The notes: generated from the letters alone by a model not told the origin. DNA of 64,000 bases from Tunturiibacter gelidiferens (GCF_013410115.1 NZ_JACCCV010000002.1:1178001-1242000); one strand, 5' to 3'. Shown: positions 54,134-63,334, counted from the first letter of the stretch. Made by a program: numbers and translations.

Positions 54134-55396
54134 TTACTTCTGATCAAGCTTTGCAAAAAACTTCCGTATGTCGGCAACCAAGAGATCGGGCTGTTCCAGA
54201 GCCGCGAAGTGTCCGCCCTTCGGCATGCAAGTTTTTTGTACTATGTTGTAAGTCTGGGTAATCCAGCTAAACGGCGGGACAGCCACTTCCTTAGGAAAAT
54301 CCGCATACCCCACAGGAGTCTCCAGGTGTGGTGTTGGCACGATTTCCTCAATAGTGAGCCGATTCTCACGATAGATTCGCATAGCGGAGCCGATCGTGCC
54401 GGTTACCCAATAGAGCGTAACATCGGTTAAAAATGTGTCGCGATCCACAGCCGTAAGGAAATCGCCGTTGTTGTCCGTAAGCAGTTGAAATTTGCCAATC
54501 ATCCAGGCCAGCCACCCCACTGCGGAGTCAGTAAGGGCGTAGGCAAGAGTCTGCGGTTCACTGGCTTGGAGGAAAAAGAAGCTGCTCTCTTCCCGGTCAA
54601 AGTAGGAATACCGTTTCCGCTCCGCATCGCTCATTTTCGCAACGGCTTCCTGGTTCGGCGGCGGCACGTAGATGAGGTTCAGATGCAACCCGATCACGTG
54701 TGTTGGCGCCTGGTAAGCCATGTCCTGGGCTATTGCCGAACCCCAGTCACCACCTTGTACGCCGTACTTGGAGTAACCCAAACGGTCCATCAGAACAACT
54801 AGAGCCGTTGCCATACGCTGCGGGCCCCAGCCACGGGCTGTGGTAGGTCCGGAATATCCAAAACCAGGAAGCGAAGGAATGATTACATCAAATGCCGGGC
54901 TGTTTTTGTCTTTGGGCCGGGTGAGCGGCCCAACGAGCTTCTCAAACTCCAAAATCGAGCCGGGCCATCCGTGAATCAGCATCAACGGTATGGCGCCGGG
55001 GCGAGGAGATCGCTGATGAATAAAGTAAATCTGCTGCCCATCAATTTTCGTTGTGAACTGGTCAAGCTGGTTGATCTTCGCTTCTTGCGCACGCCAGTCG
55101 TAACCGTTCTGCCAATAGTCCGCAAGTTCCCGAACCTTCTTGATGTCGGCGCCGTACTCCCAGGTCGTCCCCGGAAGTTGATCGGGCCATTTGGCATCTG
55201 CTAAACGGCGTTTAAGATCATTTAGAACACTGTCGGGAACATGCATTTTGAATGGCCGGATTGGAACAGGTTCAAGCTTCTTAGTCGCTTGAATCTGTCC
55301 GAGTGCAATTGCGGAGTGTAAAAGCAACGCGACCAGAAGTAACCTCTCAACCTGCCAGCCTGTCCTTTTCGCTTTCTCGAATCCAGTTTTCATCAT
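54134..55396 (-). CDS. Exported epoxide hydrolase (EHN + alpha/beta hydrolase)
   Basis: A 420-residue alpha/beta-hydrolase of the microsomal epoxide hydrolase type. After a signal or anchor (RLLLVALLLHSAIALG) comes the EHN domain at about 45-150 (RPFKMHVPDSVLNDLKRRLADAKWPD in parts: VLNDLKRRLADAKWPD), then the oxyanion loop HGWPG (142-146), nucleophile Asp217 in GGDWGS and the catalytic His in PKGGHFAALEQPD near 398. The set is complete, so hydrolysis of an epoxide to a diol is expected. Export is unusual for this family in bacteria but seen in Acidobacteria. The substrate is unknown. Confidence 0.9.
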   Translation of the reverse strand: MMKTGFEKAKRTGWQVERLLLVALLLHSAIALGQIQATKKLEPVPIRPFKMHVPDSVLNDLKRRLADAKWPDQLPGTTWEYGADIKKVRELADYWQNGYDWRAQEAKINQLDQFTTKIDGQQIYFIHQRSPRPGAIPLMLIHGWPGSILEFEKLVGPLTRPKDKNSPAFDVIIPSLPGFGYSGPTTARGWGPQRMATALVVLMDRLGYSKYGVQGGDWGSAIAQDMAYQAPTHVIGLHLNLIYVPPPNQEAVAKMSDAERKRYSYFDREESSFFFLQASEPQTLAYALTDSAVGWLAWMIGKFQLLTDNNGDFLTAVDRDTFLTDVTLYWVTGTIGSAMRIYRENRLTIEEIVPTPHLETPVGYADFPKEVAVPPFSWITQTYNIVQKTCMPKGGHFAALEQPDLLVADIRKFFAKLDQK

Positions 55397-55521
55397 GCTC
55401 TTGCTTCACTCAATGATTCCGAGGTTGCCCTCAAATGGCCATCCTTATATCTGATCCGGCGTTCCTAGACAACAGCTGTTGACGAGCGTTCGCCGACATC
55501 TGCGGTGCGCTCATTGAAAAG

Positions 55522-55553
55522 CCGTGAGGCGTGCCGTTTGACACGTCTCACGG
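55522..55553. repeat. 12-bp imperfect inverted repeat
   Basis: CCGTGAGGCGTG and CACGTCTCACGG pair with one mismatch around an 8-nt loop. It lies between the HAF-repeat gene and the epoxide hydrolase gene, next to a second, larger inverted repeat. Confidence 0.6.
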
Positions 55554-55569
55554 GCTCGTGTTCCCACCC

Positions 55570-55631
55570 CTGCGTTCCGTCGCGTCTGGGTAAACCTGGG
55601 AGAGTTCAGACACATACGCGACGGAACGCAG
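55570..55631 (-). repeat. 16-bp perfect inverted repeat behind the HAF gene
   Basis: CTGCGTTCCGTCGCGT (55570-55585) and ACGCGACGGAACGCAG (55616-55631) are exact complements around a 30-nt spacer. The structure starts 5 nt past the HAF gene stop on the minus strand. No T-run follows, so it may stabilise the mRNA end or be a remnant of a mobile element. Confidence 0.7.
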
Positions 55632-55635
55632 ACCT

Positions 55636-56919
55636 TTATCGCTGGAGTCGGGCAGGTCCGAATCTCTTAGAGGAGTGATTGCAAGCATTCGCGCGTAAAG
55701 CCAAATGCGGGTGTGTACGTGCGTAGTCTGCCATCGAGGCGCCGATGCGTATGTCTGCCGGGGTCAAAAGGAAGGCATGAATTTCGCCCTTATGGGGGCC
55801 GTTTTGCACCGTTGCCATGCCTGAGATTTGTCCGAGCTCATTGATATTGCTAGCTGCGATTATAAGGAGGTTGGAATCGTCGGGAATTACCGTATTAAGG
55901 TCGGTGATCACATCGTCCTGCCAGATGAAGCCGTGGGACCAGTCGCCATTCGAGTCAAAAGTGCTTCCCACCACCTGACCCCGGTTGTTGATGCCGGTGG
56001 CAAAGGCGGCAGAATCTCCCGGCAGAAGTTTGAGGCTTTTGACTTCGCCATCTGCGCCCTGCGGCCAAAATGCGGCAAAGTAGCCTGCAGCACTGCCGAT
56101 TTGCCCGACGATCTGACCGCTGTTGTTAATGGCGTATGCGGAACTGAAAACTCCGTAATCCTTAAGCGGGAAGACAGTCTTGTCTTTCCACACTACGGCG
56201 TGAGCCTCGGTGCAGTTTCCTGAGTAGCCTACGGCGTGGCCTCGTTCATTAATCCCGTTCGCAAAACCGTCTTTATCGCTTCTACTTGCCAGAGGAAGAG
56301 CTTTGACGTTGCCTCTTTCCCACAACGCCGGCAAGATAATTCGATTGTTCGTCACGGTGTCTCCGCATGTGGAGTCCAGGGCACCGTCTTCGGCAAATCC
56401 GACGATTTGTTCGCGGTTATTGATGGCGTTGGCCCACCCATTAATTCCGCCGAGCGTGGGAAGAGCACTCATGTGGCCTTCTCGCCAAAGAAACGGAACG
56501 CACTCAAGATGTGTGCCAAAGCCGCAAAGGTCTTCGCCGTTCGGATCCGGCACAGCTGTTTCGGAGAAACCAACGGCTTCCCCGAGGTCGTTGATCCCGC
56601 CATAGTCAGTCCAACTGTTGGCGTCGGGTTTTCCAAGCGTGCCCAGGTCGATGTTGAATCCGTAGATGCTGATCACGGCGCGGCCGCTTGCAATTGTCGT
56701 AGACGTACTTGTCTCAGGAGGGTTTACGATCCCATCCATGTTCTCCGCCCACCCTAGATTGTTGAGGCCCATGACCATCGCGAAGTTGTTCGTATTCTTG
56801 TTATTGCCCAAGTCGGTCATTCTGTAGCTCTGTTGAGCGAATGCATTGCTGAAGCAAGCCAATGCAATCGTTGTCACCCACAGCGTCCGGAATTTCAGCA
56901 ACTGTATAAGCATGTTCAT
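55636..56919 (-). CDS. Exported HAF-repeat protein
   Basis: A 427-residue exported protein. A signal peptide (LWVTTIALACFSNAFAQ) is followed by at least six repeats of the HAF type, with the core INNxGQxVG: MGLNNLGWAENM, GGINDLGEAVGFS, NAINNREQIVGFA, NGINERGHAVGYS, YAINNSGQIVGQI and TGINNRGQVVGST, each with a PFLW/AFLW-like strand. HAF repeats form a propeller-like extracellular structure of unknown function and are frequent in soil bacteria. A degenerate tail (HLALRANACNHSSKRFG) ends the protein. Confidence 0.85.
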   Translation of the reverse strand: MNMLIQLLKFRTLWVTTIALACFSNAFAQQSYRMTDLGNNKNTNNFAMVMGLNNLGWAENMDGIVNPPETSTSTTIASGRAVISIYGFNIDLGTLGKPDANSWTDYGGINDLGEAVGFSETAVPDPNGEDLCGFGTHLECVPFLWREGHMSALPTLGGINGWANAINNREQIVGFAEDGALDSTCGDTVTNNRIILPALWERGNVKALPLASRSDKDGFANGINERGHAVGYSGNCTEAHAVVWKDKTVFPLKDYGVFSSAYAINNSGQIVGQIGSAAGYFAAFWPQGADGEVKSLKLLPGDSAAFATGINNRGQVVGSTFDSNGDWSHGFIWQDDVITDLNTVIPDDSNLLIIAASNINELGQISGMATVQNGPHKGEIHAFLLTPADIRIGASMADYARTHPHLALRANACNHSSKRFGPARLQR

Positions 56920-57293
56920 ATCTCCTCTTTTCCGCCAGTAAAGTTGTGTTGCCGAGATGATTGGTGTATTACGTCAGGTACCAGTCGGCGCTCTGACAGT
57001 TAGCGTGCTATTGACAGCAGAATTGGCTCACAACTTCACGGATTCCTGTTGAGTGAGAAGTGCATGTGGTGTTCCACGTTCAGAACGATTACGTGAGACT
57101 ACAGGCCCAGCTCTTCAGAGTCCGAAAACGACTGGCGAACTAACAGCCTCGTTCAAATTGTGTTCAGAGCCTAGCTCAATGAAGTTGATAAGCCAGGCCT
57201 AATCTGCTCGGCGATTGAGAAATGCGATGAGCCGAGGGTTTCGTGCGTCAGGGCGAGGAATGCCGATCCACACTTTTAGCTAAAATGCTATGC
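56920..57293. other. Gene-free divergent spacer
   Basis: 374 bp between the HAF-repeat gene and the histidine kinase gene, probably holding both promoters. No RNA gene, repeat or convincing dyad was found. Confidence 0.4.
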
Positions 57294-58370
57294 ATGAATC
57301 GACAGAATGTCCTGAACTTGCGGTCCTTCTGGCAAATCCAGATCATTGGATGGTGCTGCTTTTATCTCTTCCACCTTCTGGAATCCATTCATGCGTTTTT
57401 GACTAAGCGTGTGTTCTTCCGGGAGGAGACGGTGCCTGTCTTCTTCATGTTCCTGGGAAGTGTTATCCTGCGCCCTTTTTGCCGTTGGCTGCTGAGACAA
57501 TCGCGGTCCTGGATCGCATTTGAATTGAAGGGAGCCGCGGCGGCCATGGTCACATCCATTCCCGTAGCTTGCGCATCCGGCCTCATTTTGCAGAATTTCA
57601 ATCATGTGCCGTGGCACGCTCTGGTTACGGTTTGGGCGTGGTCATTTTTCATGCTCTTCATGTGGTGCAGTCTCTACTTCAGCATTAAGCAATGGCAGCA
57701 ATCGAGCATGGAGAACGAGCGGCTACTTCGCGCAGAGTCTGCGCTCAGAGAGGCGAGGCTGCTCGCACTTCGCTATCAGTTGAACCCACACTTCCTGTTC
57801 AATTCGCTCAATGCCGTCTCAACTCTCGTTCTGGATGGAAATGCCCCTGCGGCCACGCGCATGCTGGCACAGATCGGAGACCTTCTGCGCACAAGCCTGG
57901 ACTCCGAAGTCACAGCAGAGGTGACGCTTTCTCAGGAACTGGCCTTTACCGAAGGCTATCTGGCGATCGAACAAACGAGGCTCGGAGGGCGGCTAAAAGT
58001 CGATATGGCTATTCCATTCGAAACGCGGGATGCCCTGGTGCCGAACATGGTGCTGCAGCCGCTCATTGAGAACGCAGTGCGCTACGGAGTGGCGCCGTTG
58101 ATCGAAGGTGGATGGATTGCGATCAAGAGTGGACTCGATGACGACAGGTTGCGAATTGTCATCGGGAACTCCGGACGGCCTGGTGAAGGCAAGAAGAAGA
58201 ATGGAAATGGAATTGGTCTCGGAAACACAGCGGAGCGCCTGAAGACGCTTTATGGAGCGAATTTCGAGTTCTCGCTTGGGTGGCCTGAGGCAGGCGGTTG
58301 CGAGGTCGTGCTGGAATTGCCGTTACGCAGGACTCGGAGCCTGCTTGAGGCTCCACCGTGCGCGCTCTAA
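57294..58370 (+). CDS. LytS-type sensor histidine kinase
   Basis: A 358-residue membrane kinase of the His_kinase (LytS/YehU) family. Four hydrophobic segments lie in residues 15-130, then a short coiled coil (MENERLLRAESALREARLLAL) leads to the phospho-acceptor His166 in YQLNPHFLFNSLN. The ATPase domain has the N box LIENAVRYGV and G boxes (GNSGRPGEG, NGIGLGNTAERL). ATGs at 57285 and 57294 are both possible. The 3' end overlaps the response-regulator gene by 13 nt, so they form a two-component pair. Confidence 0.9.
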   Translation: MNRQNVLNLRSFWQIQIIGWCCFYLFHLLESIHAFLTKRVFFREETVPVFFMFLGSVILRPFCRWLLRQSRSWIAFELKGAAAAMVTSIPVACASGLILQNFNHVPWHALVTVWAWSFFMLFMWCSLYFSIKQWQQSSMENERLLRAESALREARLLALRYQLNPHFLFNSLNAVSTLVLDGNAPAATRMLAQIGDLLRTSLDSEVTAEVTLSQELAFTEGYLAIEQTRLGGRLKVDMAIPFETRDALVPNMVLQPLIENAVRYGVAPLIEGGWIAIKSGLDDDRLRIVIGNSGRPGEGKKKNGNGIGLGNTAERLKTLYGANFEFSLGWPEAGGCEVVLELPLRRTRSLLEAPPCAL

Positions 58371-59125
58371 TCGTCGACGACGAGCCCTTGGCGCGTCGTG
58401 GCGTCGTTCTCAGATTACGCAAATTCAGGGATGTCGAGATTGTTGGGGAATGCGCAGATGGGCAGTCCGCAGTGCAAAGAATTCTGGAACGATCTCCCGA
58501 TGTTGTGTTCCTCGACATCCAGATGCCCGGAATGGACGGTTTCGAGGTGGTGCGGGCCTTGCCTGCAGAAAGTCTGCCCGCATTCATTTTTCTCACAGCG
58601 TATGAGCAACATGTTTTGCGGGCATTCGATGTTCATGCGCTGCATTACTTGTTGAAGCCAGTGGACGACACGCGCTTCGCGGCAGCTGTTAGTCGAGCTC
58701 GTGATCTGGTCGACTCCGCATTAAAGGCCGACATGGCACAGCGGGTCATCAAAATGCTGGGCCGCACCTCAGACGGATTCGCATCCCGGTTCACGGTGCA
58801 AGCTGGATCTCGCATTCAAATCGTCATTGCGGAGGATGTTGAGTGGGTTGGGGCTGCTGGTGATTATGTTGAACTCCACGTCAACGGTCGTTCGTACCTG
58901 TTACGCGAGACGATGGTGTCTCTCGAACAAAGGCTCGACCCGGCAAAGTTTATCCGCATACACCGCTCCCGGATTGTGCAGACCAGAGGCATACTGGAGC
59001 TGCGATACATCGAAAACCGCGAGTTCACAGTGAAGCTTTCGGACGGCTCGGAGCATCGCTCGAGCCGCACCTACGCGGATCGACTTGAGCGCTGGTTGTC
59101 ATCAGGTAGGGTCTGCCAAAAATAG
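58358..59125 (+). CDS. LytTR-family response regulator
   Basis: A 255-residue regulator. The receiver domain (1-120) has the acidic pair DDE near residue 8, phospho-acceptor Asp53 (VVFLDIQMPGMDG), the Thr/Ala of LTAYEQ and Lys of LLKPVDD. The LytTR DNA-binding domain occupies about 145-250 (VEWVGAAGDYVELHVNGRSYLLRETM in parts: EWVGAAGDYVELHV and FIRIHRSRIV). GTG is the start and overlaps the kinase gene. Such pairs often control cell-wall or virulence functions; the targets here are unknown. Confidence 0.92.
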   Translation: MRALIVDDEPLARRGVVLRLRKFRDVEIVGECADGQSAVQRILERSPDVVFLDIQMPGMDGFEVVRALPAESLPAFIFLTAYEQHVLRAFDVHALHYLLKPVDDTRFAAAVSRARDLVDSALKADMAQRVIKMLGRTSDGFASRFTVQAGSRIQIVIAEDVEWVGAAGDYVELHVNGRSYLLRETMVSLEQRLDPAKFIRIHRSRIVQTRGILELRYIENREFTVKLSDGSEHRSSRTYADRLERWLSSGRVCQK

Positions 59126-59244
59126 GCTAACTCTGAGCCGACTGACCAACGGCAGCTGCGATCGTTCACTCCAAATGCGGTCATGGATTTCCTGATGCAC
59201 GAGAGGGTCAAGACGGGGTTATCGAAATAAACATATTGAAAATT

Positions 59245-59350
59245 CCTGACAGTCAGTTCTTATTGTAGGGGGTGAATTTTCCCCGCTCTATAGCTATCCC
59301 CCACTTCAAAAACCCTGGGATAGCTATAGGCTAGGGAAATTTCACCCCCC
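59245..59350. repeat. Full-length palindromic element
   Basis: A left leader (CTGACAGTCAGTTCTTATTG) is followed by two long inverted arms: 59268-59300 (GGGGGTGAATTTTCCCC then TATAGCTATCCC) and 59317-59350 (GGGATAGCTATA then GGGAAATTTCACCCCCC), with loop CCACTTCAAAAACCCT. Pairing is nearly perfect over about 29 bp. Partial copies lie at 51018-51069 and 52115-52147. It occupies the gap behind the response regulator; no other feature is seen there. Confidence 0.8.
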
Positions 59351-59390
59351 TCAGCTCACCGAAGTTCAATTGACGACGACCTTGGGATGT

Positions 59391-60389
59391 TTACTGAACT
59401 AGTGACCCGTCGCTCGTGACCTCTTTGTTAGGGAGCTGAGATTTCTTGCCCGTAACTGATTTCTTTTTTGCAAATGTAGCGAGAAGATGCTTTCTAAGCG
59501 CTTCAGCGAGATGGGGTCCTTTAGCGGCTTTGTCATCGCCACCGAGTTCTTTGAACTTCTGTGAAGTCCACTCGTATCCGTTGACCATAACGGTCTCAGT
59601 GACGGTAGCTACATCCAAGTCAGCGATTGCCTGCCTATTGGGTTTCACACTCCCAATTGCTGCTGAGGCTGAATACATTGCGAGGTAGTAGAGCAGATTC
59701 AAATTGTCAGCCCGTCTAACATCGCTTTGGTCCGACAAAAACCTCTGCGCGCGCTTCACTATCTCTACACATTTTGGGTAAAGGTTCACTGGGTATTTGT
59801 CGCTGAAGAGCTCTTTATAGTTCTTCTCTGCCACGGTTCCCGGTCTAGCTCTCGCATGATCGGGCTGCTGTAAAACGATGGCAGTGACAGCCTGGGCCAT
59901 GAAGGGAATCGTGATAATCTTTGCCGCTGGTTTACCTTGGTTGCGATAGAAGTTCTTGCGGCGGTCATAGAAGTAGCCCGCAGTCTTCAACGCTGTTTCG
60001 ATTGTGCGTTGAACCTTCTCAGTTGCATGGAGATTTATGGCGTCGATTTTCGTCTGACTGTTTGTGGCGTTGATGATCCGATCGGAGGTGTCATCTTTGC
60101 TGTTGACGATTACCTTTACCATAATTGTTCGCTGATCCTTTTTATCCCCTCCATCATTCTTGAAATGGTGGAACAACTCGTACGAGGTCTGTAGCCCATT
60201 GACGATCATTGGGCTCTCGATCTGCAATGCTCCTGCCTTCAACGTCGCGTCTGAAGCAATGATCGTGACGCCGTTGTTCAGCCACCAGAAATCATCACCT
60301 CCAGGATTAGACAATGTTGTCTGTATGCCCTTGTTCACCTTTACATCGGGCGCATGATCGCGGACGTTGGCGTCGAAAATGTATTCCAA
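59391..60389 (-). CDS. AIPR-family abortive-infection protein, N-terminally truncated
   Basis: A 332-residue frame from a TTG. The AIPR core is obvious (YIFDANVRDHAPDVKVNKGIQ, FWWLNNGVTIIASDA, MIVNGLQTSYELFHHF, ATNSQTKIDAINLHA). AIPR proteins are linked to phage resistance and usually have about 550-700 residues, so some 200 N-terminal residues are missing. Family-like sequence (LPDFYKFITRDVDEQLL) continues upstream of the TTG until an in-frame TGA at 60453-60455, then stops. The gene therefore looks broken at its 5' end, probably a pseudogene. It ends in a basic tail. Confidence 0.75.
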   Translation of the reverse strand: MEYIFDANVRDHAPDVKVNKGIQTTLSNPGGDDFWWLNNGVTIIASDATLKAGALQIESPMIVNGLQTSYELFHHFKNDGGDKKDQRTIMVKVIVNSKDDTSDRIINATNSQTKIDAINLHATEKVQRTIETALKTAGYFYDRRKNFYRNQGKPAAKIITIPFMAQAVTAIVLQQPDHARARPGTVAEKNYKELFSDKYPVNLYPKCVEIVKRAQRFLSDQSDVRRADNLNLLYYLAMYSASAAIGSVKPNRQAIADLDVATVTETVMVNGYEWTSQKFKELGGDDKAAKGPHLAEALRKHLLATFAKKKSVTGKKSQLPNKEVTSDGSLVQ

Positions 60390-60418
60390 GAGCTGCTCGT
60401 CTACGTCACGTGTGATGA

Positions 60419-60985
60419 ACTTGTAAAAGTCCGGAAGCGTATCCGGCAGGTATCAATCGAGACCGATTTGCATTGCTAACGTCATTTACCAAGAATCGTG
60501 ACGCTTGGATGAAAGCCGACTGCATCAATGTTCACGATAAAAGTCATCATTCACTTGCGTTCACACAAACACCTCAATTTGACAAGGTGATCCCGCAAAC
60601 TTTCGGCTACATATTGAGGCTCTATCCGTTTCATCCCGAATCTAAATCATTTGCACCCGATGGGTCGCCGTGCACTGCAGATACACGAGGGGTTTTACAA
60701 CGGATGCATGTCACTGCCATGCGAGCGCGCTACATTGGCAAAGAGACGGATCGAAAGTGGGAACATGGCGATGACTTCTCACTACTCGCGTTCAAACCGG
60801 CTGAATTTGATGACTTGGGCCAGATTGTGAAAGCTGACGCAGGATTGATCGAACGAATCAGGGGAGTGCCCATTAAAAGTTTGGTCCGCATGGCAAATGT
60901 CGATCGCAACACTATTAGGAAAGTGCTTCGGGGTGCATCGGTTCGGGGCTCTACGATTCAGCGAATCGTCGCTACGCTACAGTGA
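60419..60985 (+). pseudogene. C-terminal fragment of a hypothetical HTH-ended protein
   Basis: An open frame without a good start; coding character begins right after a stop at 60416-60418 (SPEAYPAGINRDRFALLTSF), before the first possible start (TTG at 60473). The C-terminus, SLVRMANVDRNTIRKVLRGASV followed by TIQRIVATLQ (shown in parts: VDRNTIRKVLRG), resembles an XRE-like helix-turn-helix. The middle contains ARYIGKETDRKWEHGDD, which I recall from uncharacterised proteins of accessory regions. It seems to be a 5'-truncated gene, meeting the truncated AIPR gene head to head. Confidence 0.5.
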
Positions 60986-61084
60986 AGCAACCTGAGGTAC
61001 GTCTTGTTGGCTTTAGGGTCACCGTAATCTTGTGGAGACAAACCAAAGTCGTGATTCAGTCGATTGACTGAGGAAAACTGATAC

Positions 61085-61125
61085 AACCCTTCGGGTTACC
61101 CGCAGAGCCACCCGTACAATCTGCG
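61085..61125. other. Two small adjacent hairpins
   Basis: AACCC-TTC-GGGTT (61085-61097) and CGCAGA ... TCTGCG (61101-61125) lie in the 258-bp spacer before an unknown gene pair. They could be part of a small RNA or a repeat, but no family is recognised. Confidence 0.35.
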
Positions 61126-61243
61126 AGCAGGCTTCACGACTCTTGTAGCGCGACCACAGCCGCATAGGCTGAACATCCCCTTCGCGTCGCTCTTCCAATA
61201 ACGCGATAAACGCCTACCTTTGGTATACTCCACATCACTCTAC

Positions 61244-61978
61244 ATGACCACGGACTTGAAAAGTGTTGTGTCAGGCGCTCGGCGCTGGTTGCGCCGGTTC
61301 TGGGAAGACCTAGTGGATAGGCGTACTGACCTTACGCCAACCGCCGACGACAAGTCCACGGAGTTGACAGTGTCCGGATTTGTAACGCTCTTGACTGGTG
61401 CTGCAACCCAGCTAGGTGCGCTGTCGGACTGGACGGACCGCGTCTTCTTGGGTTTCGGAGGTGGATGGGCTTTAGTCTCGAAGCTAGCGGCCCAGCTTCT
61501 TGCTATCGGGCTGGCATACCGTGTGATAACTGAGACAAGAGTAATCAACTCAGATTCAACGTATTCGATATCTCAACATTCTTACTTCAGTTCGGGATCG
61601 GAGCGTCTGGCGGCCAAGGCTCTTTTTGCTTTTGTGTTGCTTTTTAGTTTCCCGGCCATCATTTATACGGAACTTATAAAGGGGCTAACAGCCCCGCTGG
61701 TTTTACACGGCACATGTGTGTGCAGCGGAAGTCTAACTCCGCTCACCCGGGCCATCGTTCAATTGAGGGATCGAGAAGGACATGACTTGCTTCGTGGTCC
61801 CGAATTGCGAACCGATGATGATGGCGTTTTCAACGCAGAACGGACAGCCCGTTGGCCCATCCCATACCTCTTCGTGTTTGGCGAACCAGCGAAGGAATAC
61901 GTCTCATTCTTTCGAGAAGTGAAGAGTTCAGATGGGGGCGTGCAAGTTCAAGTGGACTGCAAAGGAGAAAAGCGATGA
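61244..61978 (+). CDS. Unknown membrane protein with predicted beta-sandwich tail
   Basis: A 244-residue protein from the ATG at 61244. A basic amphipathic N-terminus (RRWLRRFWEDLVDRR) precedes three hydrophobic segments at about 42-62, 67-92 and 122-145. The C-terminal part (about 150-244; AIVQLRDREGHDLLRGPELR, then TDDDGVFNAERTARWPIPYLF) resembles the carboxypeptidase-regulatory/Ig-like beta folds. Its stop overlaps the next ATG by 4 nt (ATGA). No family is recognised. Context is a region of defence-type genes. Confidence 0.65.
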   Translation: MTTDLKSVVSGARRWLRRFWEDLVDRRTDLTPTADDKSTELTVSGFVTLLTGAATQLGALSDWTDRVFLGFGGGWALVSKLAAQLLAIGLAYRVITETRVINSDSTYSISQHSYFSSGSERLAAKALFAFVLLFSFPAIIYTELIKGLTAPLVLHGTCVCSGSLTPLTRAIVQLRDREGHDLLRGPELRTDDDGVFNAERTARWPIPYLFVFGEPAKEYVSFFREVKSSDGGVQVQVDCKGEKR

Positions 61979-63066
61979 AACTAACGCGCCGCGGTTGCGT
62001 CACGAGTGGCTTGGGGGTGGTAATCGAAAGCCTGATATTAAGCGCTAAAGGCTCATTGGCTTTCAACTATTTGGTTTCTGAAGCGAACGGACCCTCTGTT
62101 GTCGTCAGCTTGGAGATCGTCGACGAGAACAACCGGAAGATTAAGGGCGCTGTGCTGATCATTCCCGACGGTATTCGTCCACAGGATTTTGGCCCTGAAT
62201 TACTTCGACAAGTTAGCGAAGGCACTCAGGGGGTCTTTGACTCTGGAGACGAACCTCGAACGTTGATCCTCACCGACCCACCAAGTAAATACGGTATCGG
62301 AGCTAATCTTCCGGTGTCAGTGATCACGCCGAATTACCGGACCCACCGGATTAATGTGGGGCCAATACCGTCTGGGACATCCCCAACAAAGTCTTTCCGC
62401 CCTCCGATGGAGCGCGTCAAATTGAAGCAAAGAACATCGGTTAGCATCAAAGTGATAGCCCAGCCTGGAGGAGAAGGCCGATTCGTCTTTGATGTTCTTG
62501 TTCAAAACGATGATGAGTCAGCCGTCTACCTCGAATGCCTGAGAGCGGAATTACGGCGTGGTAGCGCAACTGGAGGTCTTTCGGCGGAAGACCGTGTCGA
62601 AGACGTACATATCATTAGCGTAGATAAGTCGGGCGTTGCAACGTCCTCGCTCCGTGGTCGAGAGATAAGTCCGGACGTAAGAGCGTTTTTCCCTTACTCG
62701 AGTAATCCCGATCCGATGATTATCGAGTCAGAGTTTCTTCACGAAGTTCCGCAAAAGGACAATCGTCGATACAGGATCGACTTTGGAGTATCGCCCGATT
62801 TTTTTAGAGATCATGGATTCGATCAAGCCCCTCGCGCGGATGCTTGGAAATCTTCTCAAAGATCAGCTGACTCGCGGAAAGAAGACTCAACTGAGCGGAT
62901 AAAAAAGTTTTACCGCTATATCAGCGTTAACGTCAGCGGACACTTCAAAGATGACAGCGAATTGTCTGAGTACAACAAGGCGGAAAATGAAGCGAAAGGG
63001 TGCGATTTCTATGTACGACCAGCCGGCAGATTCTATGCTGATGGCGTCCTGGAATGGGCACAGTGA
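61975..63066 (+). CDS. Unknown exported protein, possible Tat substrate
   Basis: A 363-residue protein coupled to the previous gene by ATGA. The start MKLTRRGCVTSGLGVVIESL has a twin-arginine pair ahead of a weakly hydrophobic stretch, so Tat export is possible. The rest is mostly beta-rich: SLEIVDENNRKIKGAVLIIP and VSIKVIAQPGGEGRFVFDVL suggest beta-sandwich units, with a C-terminal YRYISVNVSGHFKDD. No homologue is recognised. Both proteins of the pair seem built for the same envelope structure. Confidence 0.6.
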   Translation: MKLTRRGCVTSGLGVVIESLILSAKGSLAFNYLVSEANGPSVVVSLEIVDENNRKIKGAVLIIPDGIRPQDFGPELLRQVSEGTQGVFDSGDEPRTLILTDPPSKYGIGANLPVSVITPNYRTHRINVGPIPSGTSPTKSFRPPMERVKLKQRTSVSIKVIAQPGGEGRFVFDVLVQNDDESAVYLECLRAELRRGSATGGLSAEDRVEDVHIISVDKSGVATSSLRGREISPDVRAFFPYSSNPDPMIIESEFLHEVPQKDNRRYRIDFGVSPDFFRDHGFDQAPRADAWKSSQRSADSRKEDSTERIKKFYRYISVNVSGHFKDDSELSEYNKAENEAKGCDFYVRPAGRFYADGVLEWAQ

Positions 63067-63334
63067 CATATTAGGGGAACCACTCCTGATAGACGCTCTT
63101 ATCCTCACGAAACTCCCGGATGGTCGGCAACTCGGAAACAGCCTGCCGACGTTCCGACCTGACGTTATAGTTCCTGACAAAGCGGGGTCTTCGGCAACTA
63201 CGGGATCGAACATGCCGATAAGCTCACTTTGCCGGGGGTAAGTTGTCTTTGTCACTGAACGGGAAATTCCTTGCTAACGCAGGCTGAAAGACCCCTCAAT
63301 AGTCAGGGACCTGCCGCAACACCTAAGGCTTTTG

